A stretch of 64,000 bases of DNA from CAVTOA01 sp963736285 (GCA_963736285.1 CAVTOA010000003.1:1302001-1366000), one strand, 5' to 3'. Numbered from the stretch's first letter, positions 35,038 to 45,773 are shown. Numbers and translations are program-made. The notes: generated from the letters alone by a model not told the origin.

Positions 35038-35460
35038 ATGACGCTCGTAGATCACGCCAAGGCTAGAGAGCGCTCAAACGAGCTGTCGTTGGGCGACTTG
35101 GTGAAGCGGGCGACGGGGCAGATCTCGGACTTGGTTCACAAGGAGATGCGGCTAGCGCAGCTCGAGTTGGCGCAAAAAGGCAAACGAGTGGGGATCGCCG
35201 TTGGTTTGTTTGGCGGCGCGGGGGTCTTTGTCTTCTACGGGGTAGGTGTCTTTCTGGCCGCCGCGGTATTGGGCTTGTCGAACGTCTTCACCCCATGGCT
35301 TGCGGCGTTGATCATCGGTGGAGGCCTGTTTCTCGTCGCGGCGATCGCGGCGCTCATCGGGGTGGGGCAGTTGAAGAAGGCGAAGCCGCCGATTCCGACT
35401 CACGCTGTCAACGGCTTCAAGGCTGATGTGGCGACCATAAAAGAAAGGGCGCGGCGATGA
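35038..35460 (+). CDS. Phage-holin-like (holin_3_6/DUF1469) membrane protein
   Basis: 140 residues. An amphipathic N-terminus (SLGDLVKRATGQISDLVHKEMRLAQLELAQ) is followed by two membrane helices (GIAVGLFGGAGVFVFYGVGVFLAAAVL and WLAALIIGGGLFLVAAIAALIGV). The family is called 'phage holin family' in databases but is a housekeeping membrane protein in actinobacteria, not a phage product. The next two genes (DUF3618, DUF4235) overlap in series, a common actinobacterial cassette. Role unknown, perhaps envelope stress. Confidence 0.85.
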   Translation: MTLVDHAKARERSNELSLGDLVKRATGQISDLVHKEMRLAQLELAQKGKRVGIAVGLFGGAGVFVFYGVGVFLAAAVLGLSNVFTPWLAALIIGGGLFLVAAIAALIGVGQLKKAKPPIPTHAVNGFKADVATIKERARR

Positions 35461-35741
35461 GCGTGGACCAGTTTATACAGCACAATGCCACCCCGGTGCT
35501 CTCTCGCAACAAACTCGAACGCGCGCGCCAAGAAGCAGTGCTCGCCCGACACGAGCTCGGCGAGACCATTGAGCGGCTCTCACAGCGGCTTGACGTCAAA
35601 ACGCGCATGCAACAGAAAGCCCGACGCATGGCCAGTCGGGCAACAGGCTTGGGTAAGAGTAAAGGGGTTCGGCTCGCGGTAGTCGGCCTCGGCCTGGCTG
35701 GAGCGGTGGCGTGCTATCTGGCTTGGAGGAAAAAGTCATGA
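35457..35741 (+). CDS. DUF3618 protein
   Basis: 94 residues: NKLERARQEAVLARHELGETIERLSQRLDVKTRMQQKAR is the DUF3618 helix, followed by one C-terminal membrane helix (LAVVGLGLAGAVACYLAW) and a basic end. It overlaps both neighbours by 4 bases (ATGA), so translation is coupled. Function unknown. Confidence 0.87.
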   Translation: MSVDQFIQHNATPVLSRNKLERARQEAVLARHELGETIERLSQRLDVKTRMQQKARRMASRATGLGKSKGVRLAVVGLGLAGAVACYLAWRKKS

Positions 35742-36007
35742 GCAAACTGTGGTACAAGCCGGTCAGTTTGGCTGCCAGCCTTACGGCAGGTGCGGTCGCG
35801 GGCGTCGTGTTCAAGCAGGCATGGAAGGCGGTCGCCGGTAGCAAGCATGCTCCAGATGCCACTGATGAGCAGAGCGGGTGGGGCGAGGTGATTGCGTCAG
35901 CGGCGCTGCAAGGGGTCATTTTTGCGGTCACCAAAGCGGCATTTGACCGGGCAGGTGCGGCCGGAATACACCGACTCACCGGGGTATGGCCAGACAAGAA
36001 GAAGTAG
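35738..36007 (+). CDS. DUF4235 membrane protein
   Basis: 89 residues beginning MSKLWYKPVSLAASLTAGAVAGVVFKQAWK and containing ASAALQGVIFAVTKAAFDR, the DUF4235 pattern of two hydrophobic segments. ATG 35738 is fixed by TTGGAGGAAAAAGTC upstream and the 4-base overlap with DUF3618. Last gene of the three-gene membrane cassette. Function unknown. Confidence 0.85.
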   Translation: MSKLWYKPVSLAASLTAGAVAGVVFKQAWKAVAGSKHAPDATDEQSGWGEVIASAALQGVIFAVTKAAFDRAGAAGIHRLTGVWPDKKK

Positions 36008-36100
36008 CTTGTCTCGCGATCTCGGCTCTCCCCGACCAGCATTGTTGCCACTGTGACGGCAGGGGCGTAGTAAGCCGATGTCCGGGGAAGGCTCAGGGGC

Positions 36101-37183
36101 ATGGTGGGGGTATTCGAGGAACTCCAAGTCGCCGGCCGCACGGTGCGCGTGAGTAATCCGGACAAGATCTATTTTCCGGAGCGCGGCTTCACTAAACGCG
36201 ACCTGGTGAACTACTACGTCGCGGCTGAGGTAGGGATTCTTCAGGCTTTGCGCGATCGCCCAACCACATTGGAGCGGTGGCCAGGTGGGGTCTTGCCCGG
36301 CGCAAAAATGGCGACGCGGCAGGACGGTCACGGAGATGCGTTCTATCAAAAGCGGATTCCGAAGACAGCACCAGAATGGCTGCACTCCGCGCGCATCGCA
36401 TTTCCCAGTGGTCGCTATGCCGACGAGCTCGCGCCGGTCGATCTTGCCCACGTGGTGTGGGCGGCGAATCTCGGCACGGTGGTGTTCCACCCGTGGCCAG
36501 TCCGCGCTACCGACGTTGAGCACCCCGATGAGCTGCGCATCGACCTCGATCCGCAGCCAGGGACGGATTTCACCGAAGCGGTCCAAGCGGCGACAGAAGT
36601 CCGGACTCTACTGTCCGAATGGGACATCATTGGCTATCCGAAGACCTCGGGAGGGCGAGGCGTCCATGTATATGTGCGCATTCGTCCAGAGTGGACGTTT
36701 ACTGAGGTGCGGCGAGCGGCGATCGCCATTGCTCGCGAGTTGGAGCGCCGGCGGCCAGATCTCGTCACGGCGCATTGGTGGAAAGAACAGCGCGGTGAGA
36801 GGGTCCTCGTCGACTACAACCAAATGGCTCGCGACCGGACGATGGCCTGCGCCTACTCGCTGAGAGCTAATGCGCGAGCGACGGTGTCGGCTCCTGTCAG
36901 TTGGGATGAACTGCCAGACGTCGAACCCAACGACTTCGATCTGTCCACCGTGCCCGACCGGTTGACGCGAATCGGCAACCCGCATGCCGAGCTAGACGCA
37001 CATGCTTATGGCATCGAACAGCTCTTGGAATGGGCTGAACGCGACGCCAAGAGAGGGGAGGGCGAAATGCCATACCCTCCGGACCACCCGAAAATGCCCG
37101 GCGAACCCATGCGGGTCCAACCCAGTCGCGCACGCAAGGCCGACGCGGCTGACCGCGCGGCTTCTGACCGCGCGGATGCCTGA
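36101..37183 (+). CDS. PolD-type LigD-like primase/polymerase
   Basis: 360 residues covering only the polymerase domain of LigD (archaeo-eukaryotic primase fold): VSNPDKIYFPERGFTKRDLVNYY, the catalytic aspartates in LRIDLDPQPG, TSGGRGVHVYV with the active-site His, and VLVDYNQMARDRTMACAYSLR. No ligase or phosphoesterase domain is present, so it is a stand-alone PolD (Rv3730c/Rv0269c type), which fills short gaps and can add ribonucleotides. It converges with a LigC-type ligase; the same two families are neighbours in M. tuberculosis (Rv3730c-Rv3731). No Ku gene is in the window. Confidence 0.9.
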   Translation: MVGVFEELQVAGRTVRVSNPDKIYFPERGFTKRDLVNYYVAAEVGILQALRDRPTTLERWPGGVLPGAKMATRQDGHGDAFYQKRIPKTAPEWLHSARIAFPSGRYADELAPVDLAHVVWAANLGTVVFHPWPVRATDVEHPDELRIDLDPQPGTDFTEAVQAATEVRTLLSEWDIIGYPKTSGGRGVHVYVRIRPEWTFTEVRRAAIAIARELERRRPDLVTAHWWKEQRGERVLVDYNQMARDRTMACAYSLRANARATVSAPVSWDELPDVEPNDFDLSTVPDRLTRIGNPHAELDAHAYGIEQLLEWAERDAKRGEGEMPYPPDHPKMPGEPMRVQPSRARKADAADRAASDRADA

Positions 37184-37232
37184 CGGCATACCTTCCCGAC
37201 TGGTCGCTCCGCATAGGCTGATCGTTGCGGCG

Positions 37233-38342
37233 TCAGCTCACCTGACCCGTGTCAGAAAGCACGTCGTCTACATCGAAGCGCACCGGTCGTTCCAATTGGA
37301 CGTATCGGCATGAGTCGGGGGTCCGATCTGGCCGCCAGCGCTGGAATTGAGTGGTGTGTCGAAAACGGTCGCCTTCGAGATGGTCATACGCGACTTCACA
37401 CACCAATTCTGGCCGCAGCGGTTCCCAGGTGAGGTCACGCTTTCCGGTCCACCGACTGGGGCCGCCAGGGATCCGTTGGCCTTCCGGGTGCTCAGTCGTG
37501 CCATCGGTTCGCTGTTCACCGGCGAGCCAGGGATGCCGCTCCGTGGCGTGTGCACGATAAGGCTCAAGCTCAGTGACGAGCTCCGCTCGGCGGGCGGCGG
37601 TAAATGACGACGTGACGCCAACATGATGCAGTGTCCCGGCGTCGTCATAGAGGCCCAGCAGGAGCGAGCCCACTACAGGTCCAGACTTATGCCAACGGAA
37701 TCCAGCCACCACACAATCGGCGGTGCGCGCATGTTTGATCTTGTACATCGCGCGCTTGCCTGGTTGGTACTGGCCGGCGCCGGGCTTGGCCACAATGCCG
37801 TCCAAACCGGCCCCTTCGAACAGCTCGAACCAGCTGTGCGCCAGCTTTAGGTCTTGAGTAGCGGGAGTGAGATACACCGGCGGGACCGCGTCAGAGAGCA
37901 GCTGGTTCAGGGTTTCCCGTCGCTGTCGGAATGGCTCACTGGTGAGGTCGGAGTCTTTGAGCGCCAACACGTCAAACGCGACGAAGCTGGCCGGAGTAGT
38001 ACGCGCCAACAGCGTGACCCGGGAAGCGGCGGGGTGAATCCGTTGACTCAAAGTATCGAAGTCCAATGTGGGCTTGCCTTTGTCGCGCAATACCGTGACG
38101 AGCTCGCCGTCCAGGACGCACCGTTTCGGCAGCTGCGCTCGGGCGAAGTCGACGACCTCGGGGAAGTACCTGGTGAGCGTTTTTCCGCCCCGGCTCGCCA
38201 GCTCGACCTCGTCGCCGTCGCGGAACACGATGCACCGAAACCCGTCCCACTTAGGTTCGTAGTACATGTCGTCGGCGACGGGGAGCTCGGGCAGGCTCTT
38301 GGCGAGCATGGGCTCGACGGGCGGAGACAGCGGAAGGTCCAT
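37233..38342 (-). CDS. ATP-dependent DNA ligase (LigC type)
   Basis: 369 residues. The nucleotidyltransferase domain has the adenylation motif EPKWDGFRC (catalytic lysine) and LDGELV; the OB fold follows with RWHKSGPVVGSLLLG, and the C-terminus has WEPLRPELVCEVAYDHLEG. Size and lack of other domains fit mycobacterial LigC rather than LigD. It would seal nicks left after PolD synthesis, in Ku-independent or backup end joining or in excision repair. It is convergent with the PolD gene and divergent from adnB. Confidence 0.9.
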   Translation of the reverse strand: MDLPLSPPVEPMLAKSLPELPVADDMYYEPKWDGFRCIVFRDGDEVELASRGGKTLTRYFPEVVDFARAQLPKRCVLDGELVTVLRDKGKPTLDFDTLSQRIHPAASRVTLLARTTPASFVAFDVLALKDSDLTSEPFRQRRETLNQLLSDAVPPVYLTPATQDLKLAHSWFELFEGAGLDGIVAKPGAGQYQPGKRAMYKIKHARTADCVVAGFRWHKSGPVVGSLLLGLYDDAGTLHHVGVTSSFTAARRAELVTELEPYRAHATERHPWLAGEQRTDGTTEHPEGQRIPGGPSRWTGKRDLTWEPLRPELVCEVAYDHLEGDRFRHTTQFQRWRPDRTPDSCRYVQLERPVRFDVDDVLSDTGQVS

Positions 38343-38467
38343 TTAGCCAGTGAATCACCGCGCTGATGCTGGTAGCGGCTGCAACACGAGCTGATCCGAA
38401 CCGTGAGTTGACCGGCCGCGCGAGGGGTGTGCGCTGGTGGGCCGAGTCTGGGGCCAATAATCGCCAC
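38343..38467. other. Divergent promoter region ligC / adnB
   Basis: 125 bases between divergent starts, likely to hold both promoters. I looked for a LexA/SOS box (TCGAAC-N4-GTTCGA type) and found none. Confidence 0.35.
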
Positions 38468-41400
38468 ATGCCTCATCGCTACACCGCTGCCCAGATCGCC
38501 GATGTGCTGGGATTACCTCGTCCTACCGGGCAGCAGGCAGCGATCATCGAAGCACCGCTGACGCCCAACCTGGTCATTGCGGGTGCTGGCTCTGGCAAAA
38601 CAGAGACCATGGCGGCGCGAGTGATTTGGCTGGTCGCTAACGAGTTGGTCAAGCCTGAGCAGGTGTTGGGGCTTACGTTCACTCGCAAGGCAGCAGGGGA
38701 GCTGAGCGTGCGAATCCGAGGACGTCTTGCCATGCTGCGGCAGCGCGGTCTTGCGGACGTTGCTGGTGAACCGATGGTGTCTACGTATCACGCTTACGCG
38801 ATCGGCGTCGTGGCTGAGCATGGTGTCCGAGCGGGATTGGAGCCCACCAGCCGGCTCATCACCGAGGCGGTCTCGTGGCAGCATGCTGACGCGGTGGTGC
38901 AAGCGTATGACGGCGATATGTCCGCCGTGGACGCTGCGCCGAGCACCGTCACCGCTGCCGTGCTCGAACTCTTCGGCCAGCTGGCGGAGCACCTGCGCAC
39001 GCCAGCCGAGCTCGCCGACTGGACGGACCAGCTGTGTCGTCGCGTTGAGGCCATGCCATATGGCGAGCGCAAACGGGCAACGCCGGCACCGGTCAAGGCT
39101 CTACTGGAACGCCAACGCGCCAGGGCGCAATTGCTGCCGCTGGTCCAGCGATATTCCGGGCGCAAGCAGCGTATGGAGTCGATGGATTTTGCCGACCAAA
39201 TAGCGAGGGCGGCCGCGGTGGCACGAGACCATCCGGAGGTCGGCGCCGTCGAGCGGGCCAGGTATCGAGTGGTCTTGCTCGACGAGTATCAAGACACGAG
39301 CCATGCCCAGCTGGTGCTATTGCGGAGCTTGTTTGGTGACGGCCATCCGGTGACCGCAGTGGGCGATCCTTGTCAGTCGATCTATGGCTGGCGCGGTGCG
39401 TCGGCCGGAAACCTGACCCGGTTTCCCCGCGACTTTCCCAGTCGACGAGGCATCACTCCGATCGCTCCGCTGAGTGTGAGCTGGCGGAACGCTCCCCGCA
39501 TCCTGGGGCTGGCGAACAAAATCTCCGCTCCACTTCGCTCGATCGCTGGTCGAGAAACGCCAGAATTGGTTTCTCGACCGGGGATTGAGCATCATGTGGG
39601 TGAGCTGGAGTGTGCGCTCCATTCCACTGTGGACGATGAAGCGCAATGGCTGGCGGAGCGCATATCCGCCCTGTGGACCAACGAGCCGAACCCGCCTACG
39701 ACCGCTGTGTTGGTGCGACGGCGCGGTCAATGCGATCGGGTGGCGGCGGCGCTGCGTGCCGTGGGTGTGCCGGTGGAGGTTGTCGGGCTAGGTGGGTTGT
39801 TGTCGACACCGGAGATCCGGGACGTGGTCGCGACCCTGACGGTGCTCTCGGACCCGACCGCCGGAAACGCGTTGCTCCGGTTGTTGACGGGCGCCCGTTG
39901 GCGGGTTGGCCCCCGTGATTTAGCCGCGCTGATGGGTCGCGCCAAGGCGTTAGTGCGCCGGGTTGAAAACGCCGATCCGGTTCAGGGCTCGTCACCAGTC
40001 GTCCACTCCGAAACACCGCTCGATCATCCGTCCATTGTGGAGGCATTAGACGACCTTGGCCCGGCTAAACATTATTCCCCCCGTGGCTACGCTCGGCTTA
40101 GTCTGCTCCGTGACGAGTTACGAGCCTTACGTACTCGTGTCGGCGACCCGCTCCCAGAATTAGTGTCCGCAGTGGAGCGTGCGCTGTGCCTCGATATTGA
40201 GGTGGCGGTGCGTCGGCCCGACGATCCGGCATTGGCCCGGGCCCACCTCGATGCTTTTGCGGATGCCGCCGCGAAATTTGCGGACACCGCCGAGACCGCC
40301 ACGTTGTCAGCATTCTTGGCCTACCTCGGTGCGGCAGAATCAGAAGAATATGGCCTGCCCGCGGGTCAGGTCGAGGTCCACCAAGGCGCGGTGCAGCTCC
40401 TCACGGTGCATGCGGCCAAGGGACTGGAATGGGACGTGGTCGCCGTTCCTGGACTGTCTCGGGGGGTGTTTCCGTCAGAAGGTAAGACGGGTCCATTGTG
40501 GACGTCAGCGTTAGGGGTGCTCCCGTTTGCGTTGCGCGGTGATCGAGATGATCTCCCCGAGCTCAACCTCGCTGGGGTGGTGGACCAGGCCGGGGTCGCC
40601 AGTGCGCTGGAAGAGTTTCGAGAGGCCTGGGCGCTGCATCAGCTCACCGAGGAGCGTCGATTGGCGTATGTGGCGGTGACTCGAGCACGGCACCGTTTAC
40701 TCTGCTCCGGATATTGGTGGGATGAGGCGACGAAGCCGCGTGGGGCATCGGTGTTTCTAGAAGAGGCACGAGAATACAGTCAAGGAGACACTCCTATCTG
40801 GACGCAAGAGCCCGAAGTCGATGCCGCAAACCCCATGACCACGGTGGCGACGAGTCTCTCCTGGCCGTCCGATCCGCTCGCCGAGCGCCGAGAAGCAGTG
40901 GTCGCCGGTGCGCACCTTGTCTCCACCGCAATGCGTTTCGAGCGGTCACCGGCACCAGACGGCTATGAGGAAAGGCAGTGGCACGCCGAAGCTGAGCTAT
41001 TGCTTGCGGAGAGGGCCGAGACTCACATCGGTGACACCATCGACGTGCCCATCCCGCCCCACCTGTCGGTGTCACAACTGGTCACTCTGCAACGCGACCC
41101 GGAGCGGCTCGCCCACGAGATTCGTCGCCCTATGCCCCGGCCGCCGTCGCCGTGGTCGCGGCGCGGAATGGCGTTCCACGCCTGGCTAGAACAACGTTTT
41201 GGCTCGCAGCAACTTTTCGATCTAGACGAGCTTTTGCCCGGCTCAGCAGACGATGTGGCGGAGAGCGCCGAGGGTGCTGTCGTCATGGACGCAGAACCAG
41301 CTGACAATCTTCTGGAGCTACAGCAAGCGTTCTGTGCGAGTGCATGGGCAGACAGAACCCCGATCCATGCGGAAGTTCCGTTCGCTACCACTATTGCTGG

Positions 41401-41683
41401 CGTGGCCGTGCATGGGCGGATGGATGCGGTGTTTGCCGACGCCGATGGCGGCTTCGATGTGATCGACTGGAAAACCGGGGCGGTGCCCGCGGGGGAGGCG
41501 GCCCGCGCCGCTGCGGTTCAACTGGCCGCGTATCGATTCGCGTGGGCAGATATCGCGGGGGTGCCGCTGGAACGCGTTCGAGCGGGATTCCACTATGTCC
41601 GTCCTAATAAGACTGTTCGACCTAGCGACATATTGGGGGCTGACGAGCTAGCCGCCCTCGTGTCATCCCGGCTTGCGCGGTAG
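38468..41683 (+). CDS. adnB: AdnB, helicase-nuclease subunit
   Basis: 1071 residues. UvrD-type motor: Walker A GAGSGKTET (38-46), VVLLDEYQDTSHAQ (~270), GDPCQSIYGWRG, and TVHAAKGLEWDVV. The C-terminal nuclease has FDVIDWKTG (~997) and no Fe-S cysteines. This matches mycobacterial AdnB (Rv3201c), the active translocating motor of AdnAB. ATG 38468 (MPHRYTAAQIADVLGLPRPT) is the natural start; the frame is open ~34 codons further upstream. adnA lies 3.5 kb upstream in the same orientation, separated by five genes and with ligC between on the other strand. Confidence 0.93.
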   Translation: MPHRYTAAQIADVLGLPRPTGQQAAIIEAPLTPNLVIAGAGSGKTETMAARVIWLVANELVKPEQVLGLTFTRKAAGELSVRIRGRLAMLRQRGLADVAGEPMVSTYHAYAIGVVAEHGVRAGLEPTSRLITEAVSWQHADAVVQAYDGDMSAVDAAPSTVTAAVLELFGQLAEHLRTPAELADWTDQLCRRVEAMPYGERKRATPAPVKALLERQRARAQLLPLVQRYSGRKQRMESMDFADQIARAAAVARDHPEVGAVERARYRVVLLDEYQDTSHAQLVLLRSLFGDGHPVTAVGDPCQSIYGWRGASAGNLTRFPRDFPSRRGITPIAPLSVSWRNAPRILGLANKISAPLRSIAGRETPELVSRPGIEHHVGELECALHSTVDDEAQWLAERISALWTNEPNPPTTAVLVRRRGQCDRVAAALRAVGVPVEVVGLGGLLSTPEIRDVVATLTVLSDPTAGNALLRLLTGARWRVGPRDLAALMGRAKALVRRVENADPVQGSSPVVHSETPLDHPSIVEALDDLGPAKHYSPRGYARLSLLRDELRALRTRVGDPLPELVSAVERALCLDIEVAVRRPDDPALARAHLDAFADAAAKFADTAETATLSAFLAYLGAAESEEYGLPAGQVEVHQGAVQLLTVHAAKGLEWDVVAVPGLSRGVFPSEGKTGPLWTSALGVLPFALRGDRDDLPELNLAGVVDQAGVASALEEFREAWALHQLTEERRLAYVAVTRARHRLLCSGYWWDEATKPRGASVFLEEAREYSQGDTPIWTQEPEVDAANPMTTVATSLSWPSDPLAERREAVVAGAHLVSTAMRFERSPAPDGYEERQWHAEAELLLAERAETHIGDTIDVPIPPHLSVSQLVTLQRDPERLAHEIRRPMPRPPSPWSRRGMAFHAWLEQRFGSQQLFDLDELLPGSADDVAESAEGAVVMDAEPADNLLELQQAFCASAWADRTPIHAEVPFATTIAGVAVHGRMDAVFADADGGFDVIDWKTGAVPAGEAARAAAVQLAAYRFAWADIAGVPLERVRAGFHYVRPNKTVRPSDILGADELAALVSSRLAR

Positions 41684-41836
41684 GCCGCCGACGTCGGGTG
41701 GGTGCGCCGCGTGCGCTTCTGGAAAGTCTGGCCGCATCGGCTCAATCCACACAGTGGGCTGCCGGCGTTTGCGAAGCTATCGCCGTTTAAAGTTATATCC
41801 GTGATTCGCTTTCGCACACATATTTCAGGTTTATGG

Positions 41837-43048
41837 GTGCAAGCGATTGAACTGCCGGTTCGGACCTGGTGGCAGGCGTCAGCCACCGGCCTTCCTCGAA
41901 CATATTGGCTGCTGTGGTGCGGCACATTACTCAATCGACTTGGCTACATGGTGCAGCCATTTATGGTGCTGTACCTCTCCCGGGTGGTAGGGCTCAGTGT
42001 GGTCAGCGCGGGTGTCGTAGTGGCCTTTTTCGGACTAGGCACGCTGTTCTCACCGCTGATCGGTGGCTACCTCGCCGACCACATTGGACGGCGCTTCACC
42101 CTGCTGGTGGGCATGCTGGCCAGCGCCCTGGCTTTTCTGTCCATTGTGTTGGCGGCCCGGCTCATCGTGCTTACGACGGTCACCTTGCTCGCGGGGCTTG
42201 CGATAGACCTATATCGTCCGGCGATGTCGGCACTCGTCGCCGACATCGTGCCAAGCAGGGACAGGGCGCGAGCCTTTTCCTTGAATTACTGGGCGATCAA
42301 CGTGGGGGTGGCGCTGTCCGGGGTTATCGGTGGCGTCCTGGCTCAGCACTCGTTTTGGTTGCTGTTCGTCATCGACGCCGCCACGTGTATTGGCTTCGCC
42401 GGTCTGATCGTGTGGCGGGTCCCAGAAACTAAACCCCAAACGGCAGACAAGCGTGAGTCGACTGGCTACCGCGTGGTGCTGCGGGACCGTCTACTTGTGA
42501 CATTGGTCGGCATCGCACTCGTGGCGAGCGCGATCTTCCTGCAGACCTATGTCACCCTGCCGCTGGTACTGCGACAAGACAACTTGAGTATCGCGGTGTA
42601 TGGGTTGCTGACCATGACAAACGCGATCACCGTGGTTGTCTGTCAGCCCGTGCTTATGCGGTGGTTTACCCGCTGGCGTCAGCAAGTGGTGATCGTTGCG
42701 GCGCTGCTGGTGCTCGGGGTGGGGTTTGGACTCATGATCTTTGTGCATAGCGCTATCGGATATGTGGCAACCGTCGTGGTCTGGACGCTCGGCGAGATTG
42801 GCTTCAATGGCGTCATGCCCAGCGTGGTGGCCAACATCGCCCCCGAACACGCTCGCGGCCGCTATAGCGGTGCGTTCGCGCTGGCCTTTGGTGCGTCCTC
42901 GTTTGTGGCACCGTTATTGGGCACTACGATGCTGGACTGGTTCGGGCGCAACGGGCTGTGGGGTATGTGCGTAGTGGGTGCGGGTATCGCCGCCTGCGTG
43001 ATGTGGTCTCTGGGCCCGGCGTTGCGCGGACGGCTCGCCGTCGAATAG
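41837..43048 (+). CDS. MFS transporter (drug-efflux type)
   Basis: 403 residues from GTG 41837, with about 12 membrane helices and MFS motif A in the loop between helices 2 and 3 (GGYLADHIGRRFTLL). It resembles the DHA1-type multidrug exporters. The frame opens at 41702, but 41837 follows AGG at a suitable distance and gives a normal MFS length; an AT-rich TTGCGA-18-TTATAT around 41770-41800 could be its promoter. Substrate unknown. Confidence 0.8.
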   Translation: MQAIELPVRTWWQASATGLPRTYWLLWCGTLLNRLGYMVQPFMVLYLSRVVGLSVVSAGVVVAFFGLGTLFSPLIGGYLADHIGRRFTLLVGMLASALAFLSIVLAARLIVLTTVTLLAGLAIDLYRPAMSALVADIVPSRDRARAFSLNYWAINVGVALSGVIGGVLAQHSFWLLFVIDAATCIGFAGLIVWRVPETKPQTADKRESTGYRVVLRDRLLVTLVGIALVASAIFLQTYVTLPLVLRQDNLSIAVYGLLTMTNAITVVVCQPVLMRWFTRWRQQVVIVAALLVLGVGFGLMIFVHSAIGYVATVVVWTLGEIGFNGVMPSVVANIAPEHARGRYSGAFALAFGASSFVAPLLGTTMLDWFGRNGLWGMCVVGAGIAACVMWSLGPALRGRLAVE

Positions 43049-43162
43049 GTGGCGGGGCGGTATGTGGGGATCAGCGCCGTATCGTGGGGATATAGACATT
43101 CGGGGGGGATGTGCCGGGATCCCGACGATATCGTCCGAGGTTTCTTTCGTTACGGTAAAGCG

Positions 43163-44629
<1,467 letters not shown>

Positions 44630-44661
44630 CTGCTAAGCGCTCGGCCTCCTACGCCGTGCTG

Positions 44662-44720
44662 ACTTGTTTGACCGGTGGTTTTCTGGAGCTGTGCTGCGAA
44701 AACCCACCGGTCAAACAAGT
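44662..44720. repeat. Hairpin repeat family B, copy 1
   Basis: Arms 44662-44683 and 44698-44720 pair over 17 bp (ACTTGTTTGACCGGTGG), then 5 bp after a one-base bulge; loop about 14 bases. It lies after the M20 peptidase. The core GTTTGACCGGTG recurs in the hairpin at 52281-52337. No U-tract follows either arm. Confidence 0.75.
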
Positions 44721-44811
44721 AGCAGGTGGGCCCAGGCAGCGAGCGCTCGGCGATGGGGCTGGTGGCACTCGAATGAGGCAGGGCGCACGTGCCGTTGCCG
44801 CAGCTTATGCG

Positions 44812-44830
44812 TTAGGTTAGCCACACCTAA
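44812..44830. promoter_or_regulatory. IdeR/DtxR iron box
   Basis: TTAGGTTAGCCACACCTAA matches the 19-base IdeR/DtxR consensus (TTAGGTTAG-S-CTAACCTAA) at 17 of 19 positions. It is 80 bases upstream of the FhuF-like gene and overlaps the expected promoter. Known biology: iron-loaded IdeR/DtxR represses from such sites, so the downstream gene should be induced by iron starvation. Confidence 0.88.
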
Positions 44831-44909
44831 GAAATGTGGTCCAGGGGTGTGTGCGGTGCCCCCGTGGATTCGTTTGCATGTGAGTCGTCTTCCATGAAGA
44901 GGTGTGACT

Positions 44910-45773
44910 ATGGCCGATTTCGCAAGCCATCTCACCGCTGCATGCGACGAGCTCATCGCGGCCGGCCGGGCATACGGCAATGCACATACACCACATCTCT
45001 CCAACCGGGATTCCTCGAGTCTGAGCCCAGCAGAGGTCACGCTCGCCAAGATGGCGTTCAAGCGATATGCCTACTTTGCCGCGTTGCCAGCGATGCGCTG
45101 GTGGTCCACCGGGCGCATTCCTGACTTGTCTCTGGAAAACCTGGTAGTGAGCTGGTGTCCAGCGGCCGAGCTTCTGCCCTGTTTTCAACCAAGCTCCCAG
45201 CGGGCAGCGGTGCTGGCCGAAATCGCCCAGTCTGGTAGGGGTGCGACGAACAGCGTCCGTCCTTATGAGACAGTTGCATCGGACGAAGATGCGCTGATGG
45301 ATTTCGTCCGAGAAACCCTGATTGATGCGCACCTCGCGCCCCTGGCCAGGGAACTTGCTGCTCGTTACCGCATCGGGCCAGCGCCGTTTTACGCCTCCAT
45401 TTCTGGTGGTGTCTATGCGCTTTATTTCGACTCTTTGGACCACCCTGAGCAGGCGGAAGAGTTTTACCAGCGAGCGCAACGGATTCTGGCTGGTTTCGGA
45501 GCCGCGTACCGCAAATTGGTCAGGTTTATTCCGGTGTTCGATAAGCAGGGGTATGCGCACTACCTGCCGATGCGGAACGGATGTTGCATGGCGTACCAGT
45601 GGCGGAATGGCGGTGGTTGCGACAGCTATTGCGTCACCTGTCGGCTTATTCCAGTCGACCAACTCAAGTCGAAATTGGAGATTCGGGGCCTCACTCTCGA
45701 GCCGCGCACGCCGATCGGTTCCGTCACCTCAGATTTCGACCCTCAAGCATCGCTAGCCGGCGCTACACCTTGA
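44910..45773 (+). CDS. FhuF-like ferric-siderophore reductase, iron regulated
   Basis: 287 residues, cytoplasmic. The C-terminus has NGCCMAYQWRNGGGCDSYCVTC, i.e. CC-x10-C-x3-C-x2-C, close to the CC-x10-C-x2-C that holds the [2Fe-2S] cluster in FhuF, with one extra residue and one extra cysteine. FhuF-type enzymes reduce iron in imported siderophores. ATG 44910 follows AAGAGGTG; a GTG at 44904 is less likely. The upstream IdeR box supports an iron role. No siderophore importer is adjacent; the only importer nearby has a B12 riboswitch. Confidence 0.75.
   Translation: MADFASHLTAACDELIAAGRAYGNAHTPHLSNRDSSSLSPAEVTLAKMAFKRYAYFAALPAMRWWSTGRIPDLSLENLVVSWCPAAELLPCFQPSSQRAAVLAEIAQSGRGATNSVRPYETVASDEDALMDFVRETLIDAHLAPLARELAARYRIGPAPFYASISGGVYALYFDSLDHPEQAEEFYQRAQRILAGFGAAYRKLVRFIPVFDKQGYAHYLPMRNGCCMAYQWRNGGGCDSYCVTCRLIPVDQLKSKLEIRGLTLEPRTPIGSVTSDFDPQASLAGATP

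Noticed and set aside
35038..35460. Prophage remnant because of the 'holin' family name
   Set aside because: No phage genes are near, and the family with DUF3618/DUF4235 is a normal actinobacterial cassette.
36101..38342. A split multi-domain LigD/Ku end-joining system
   Set aside because: PolD and LigC are separate convergent genes that match the stand-alone mycobacterial pair; no Ku or phosphoesterase domain is present.
38343..38467. LexA/SOS box between ligC and adnB
   Set aside because: No TCGAAC-N4-GTTCGA-like palindrome is present.
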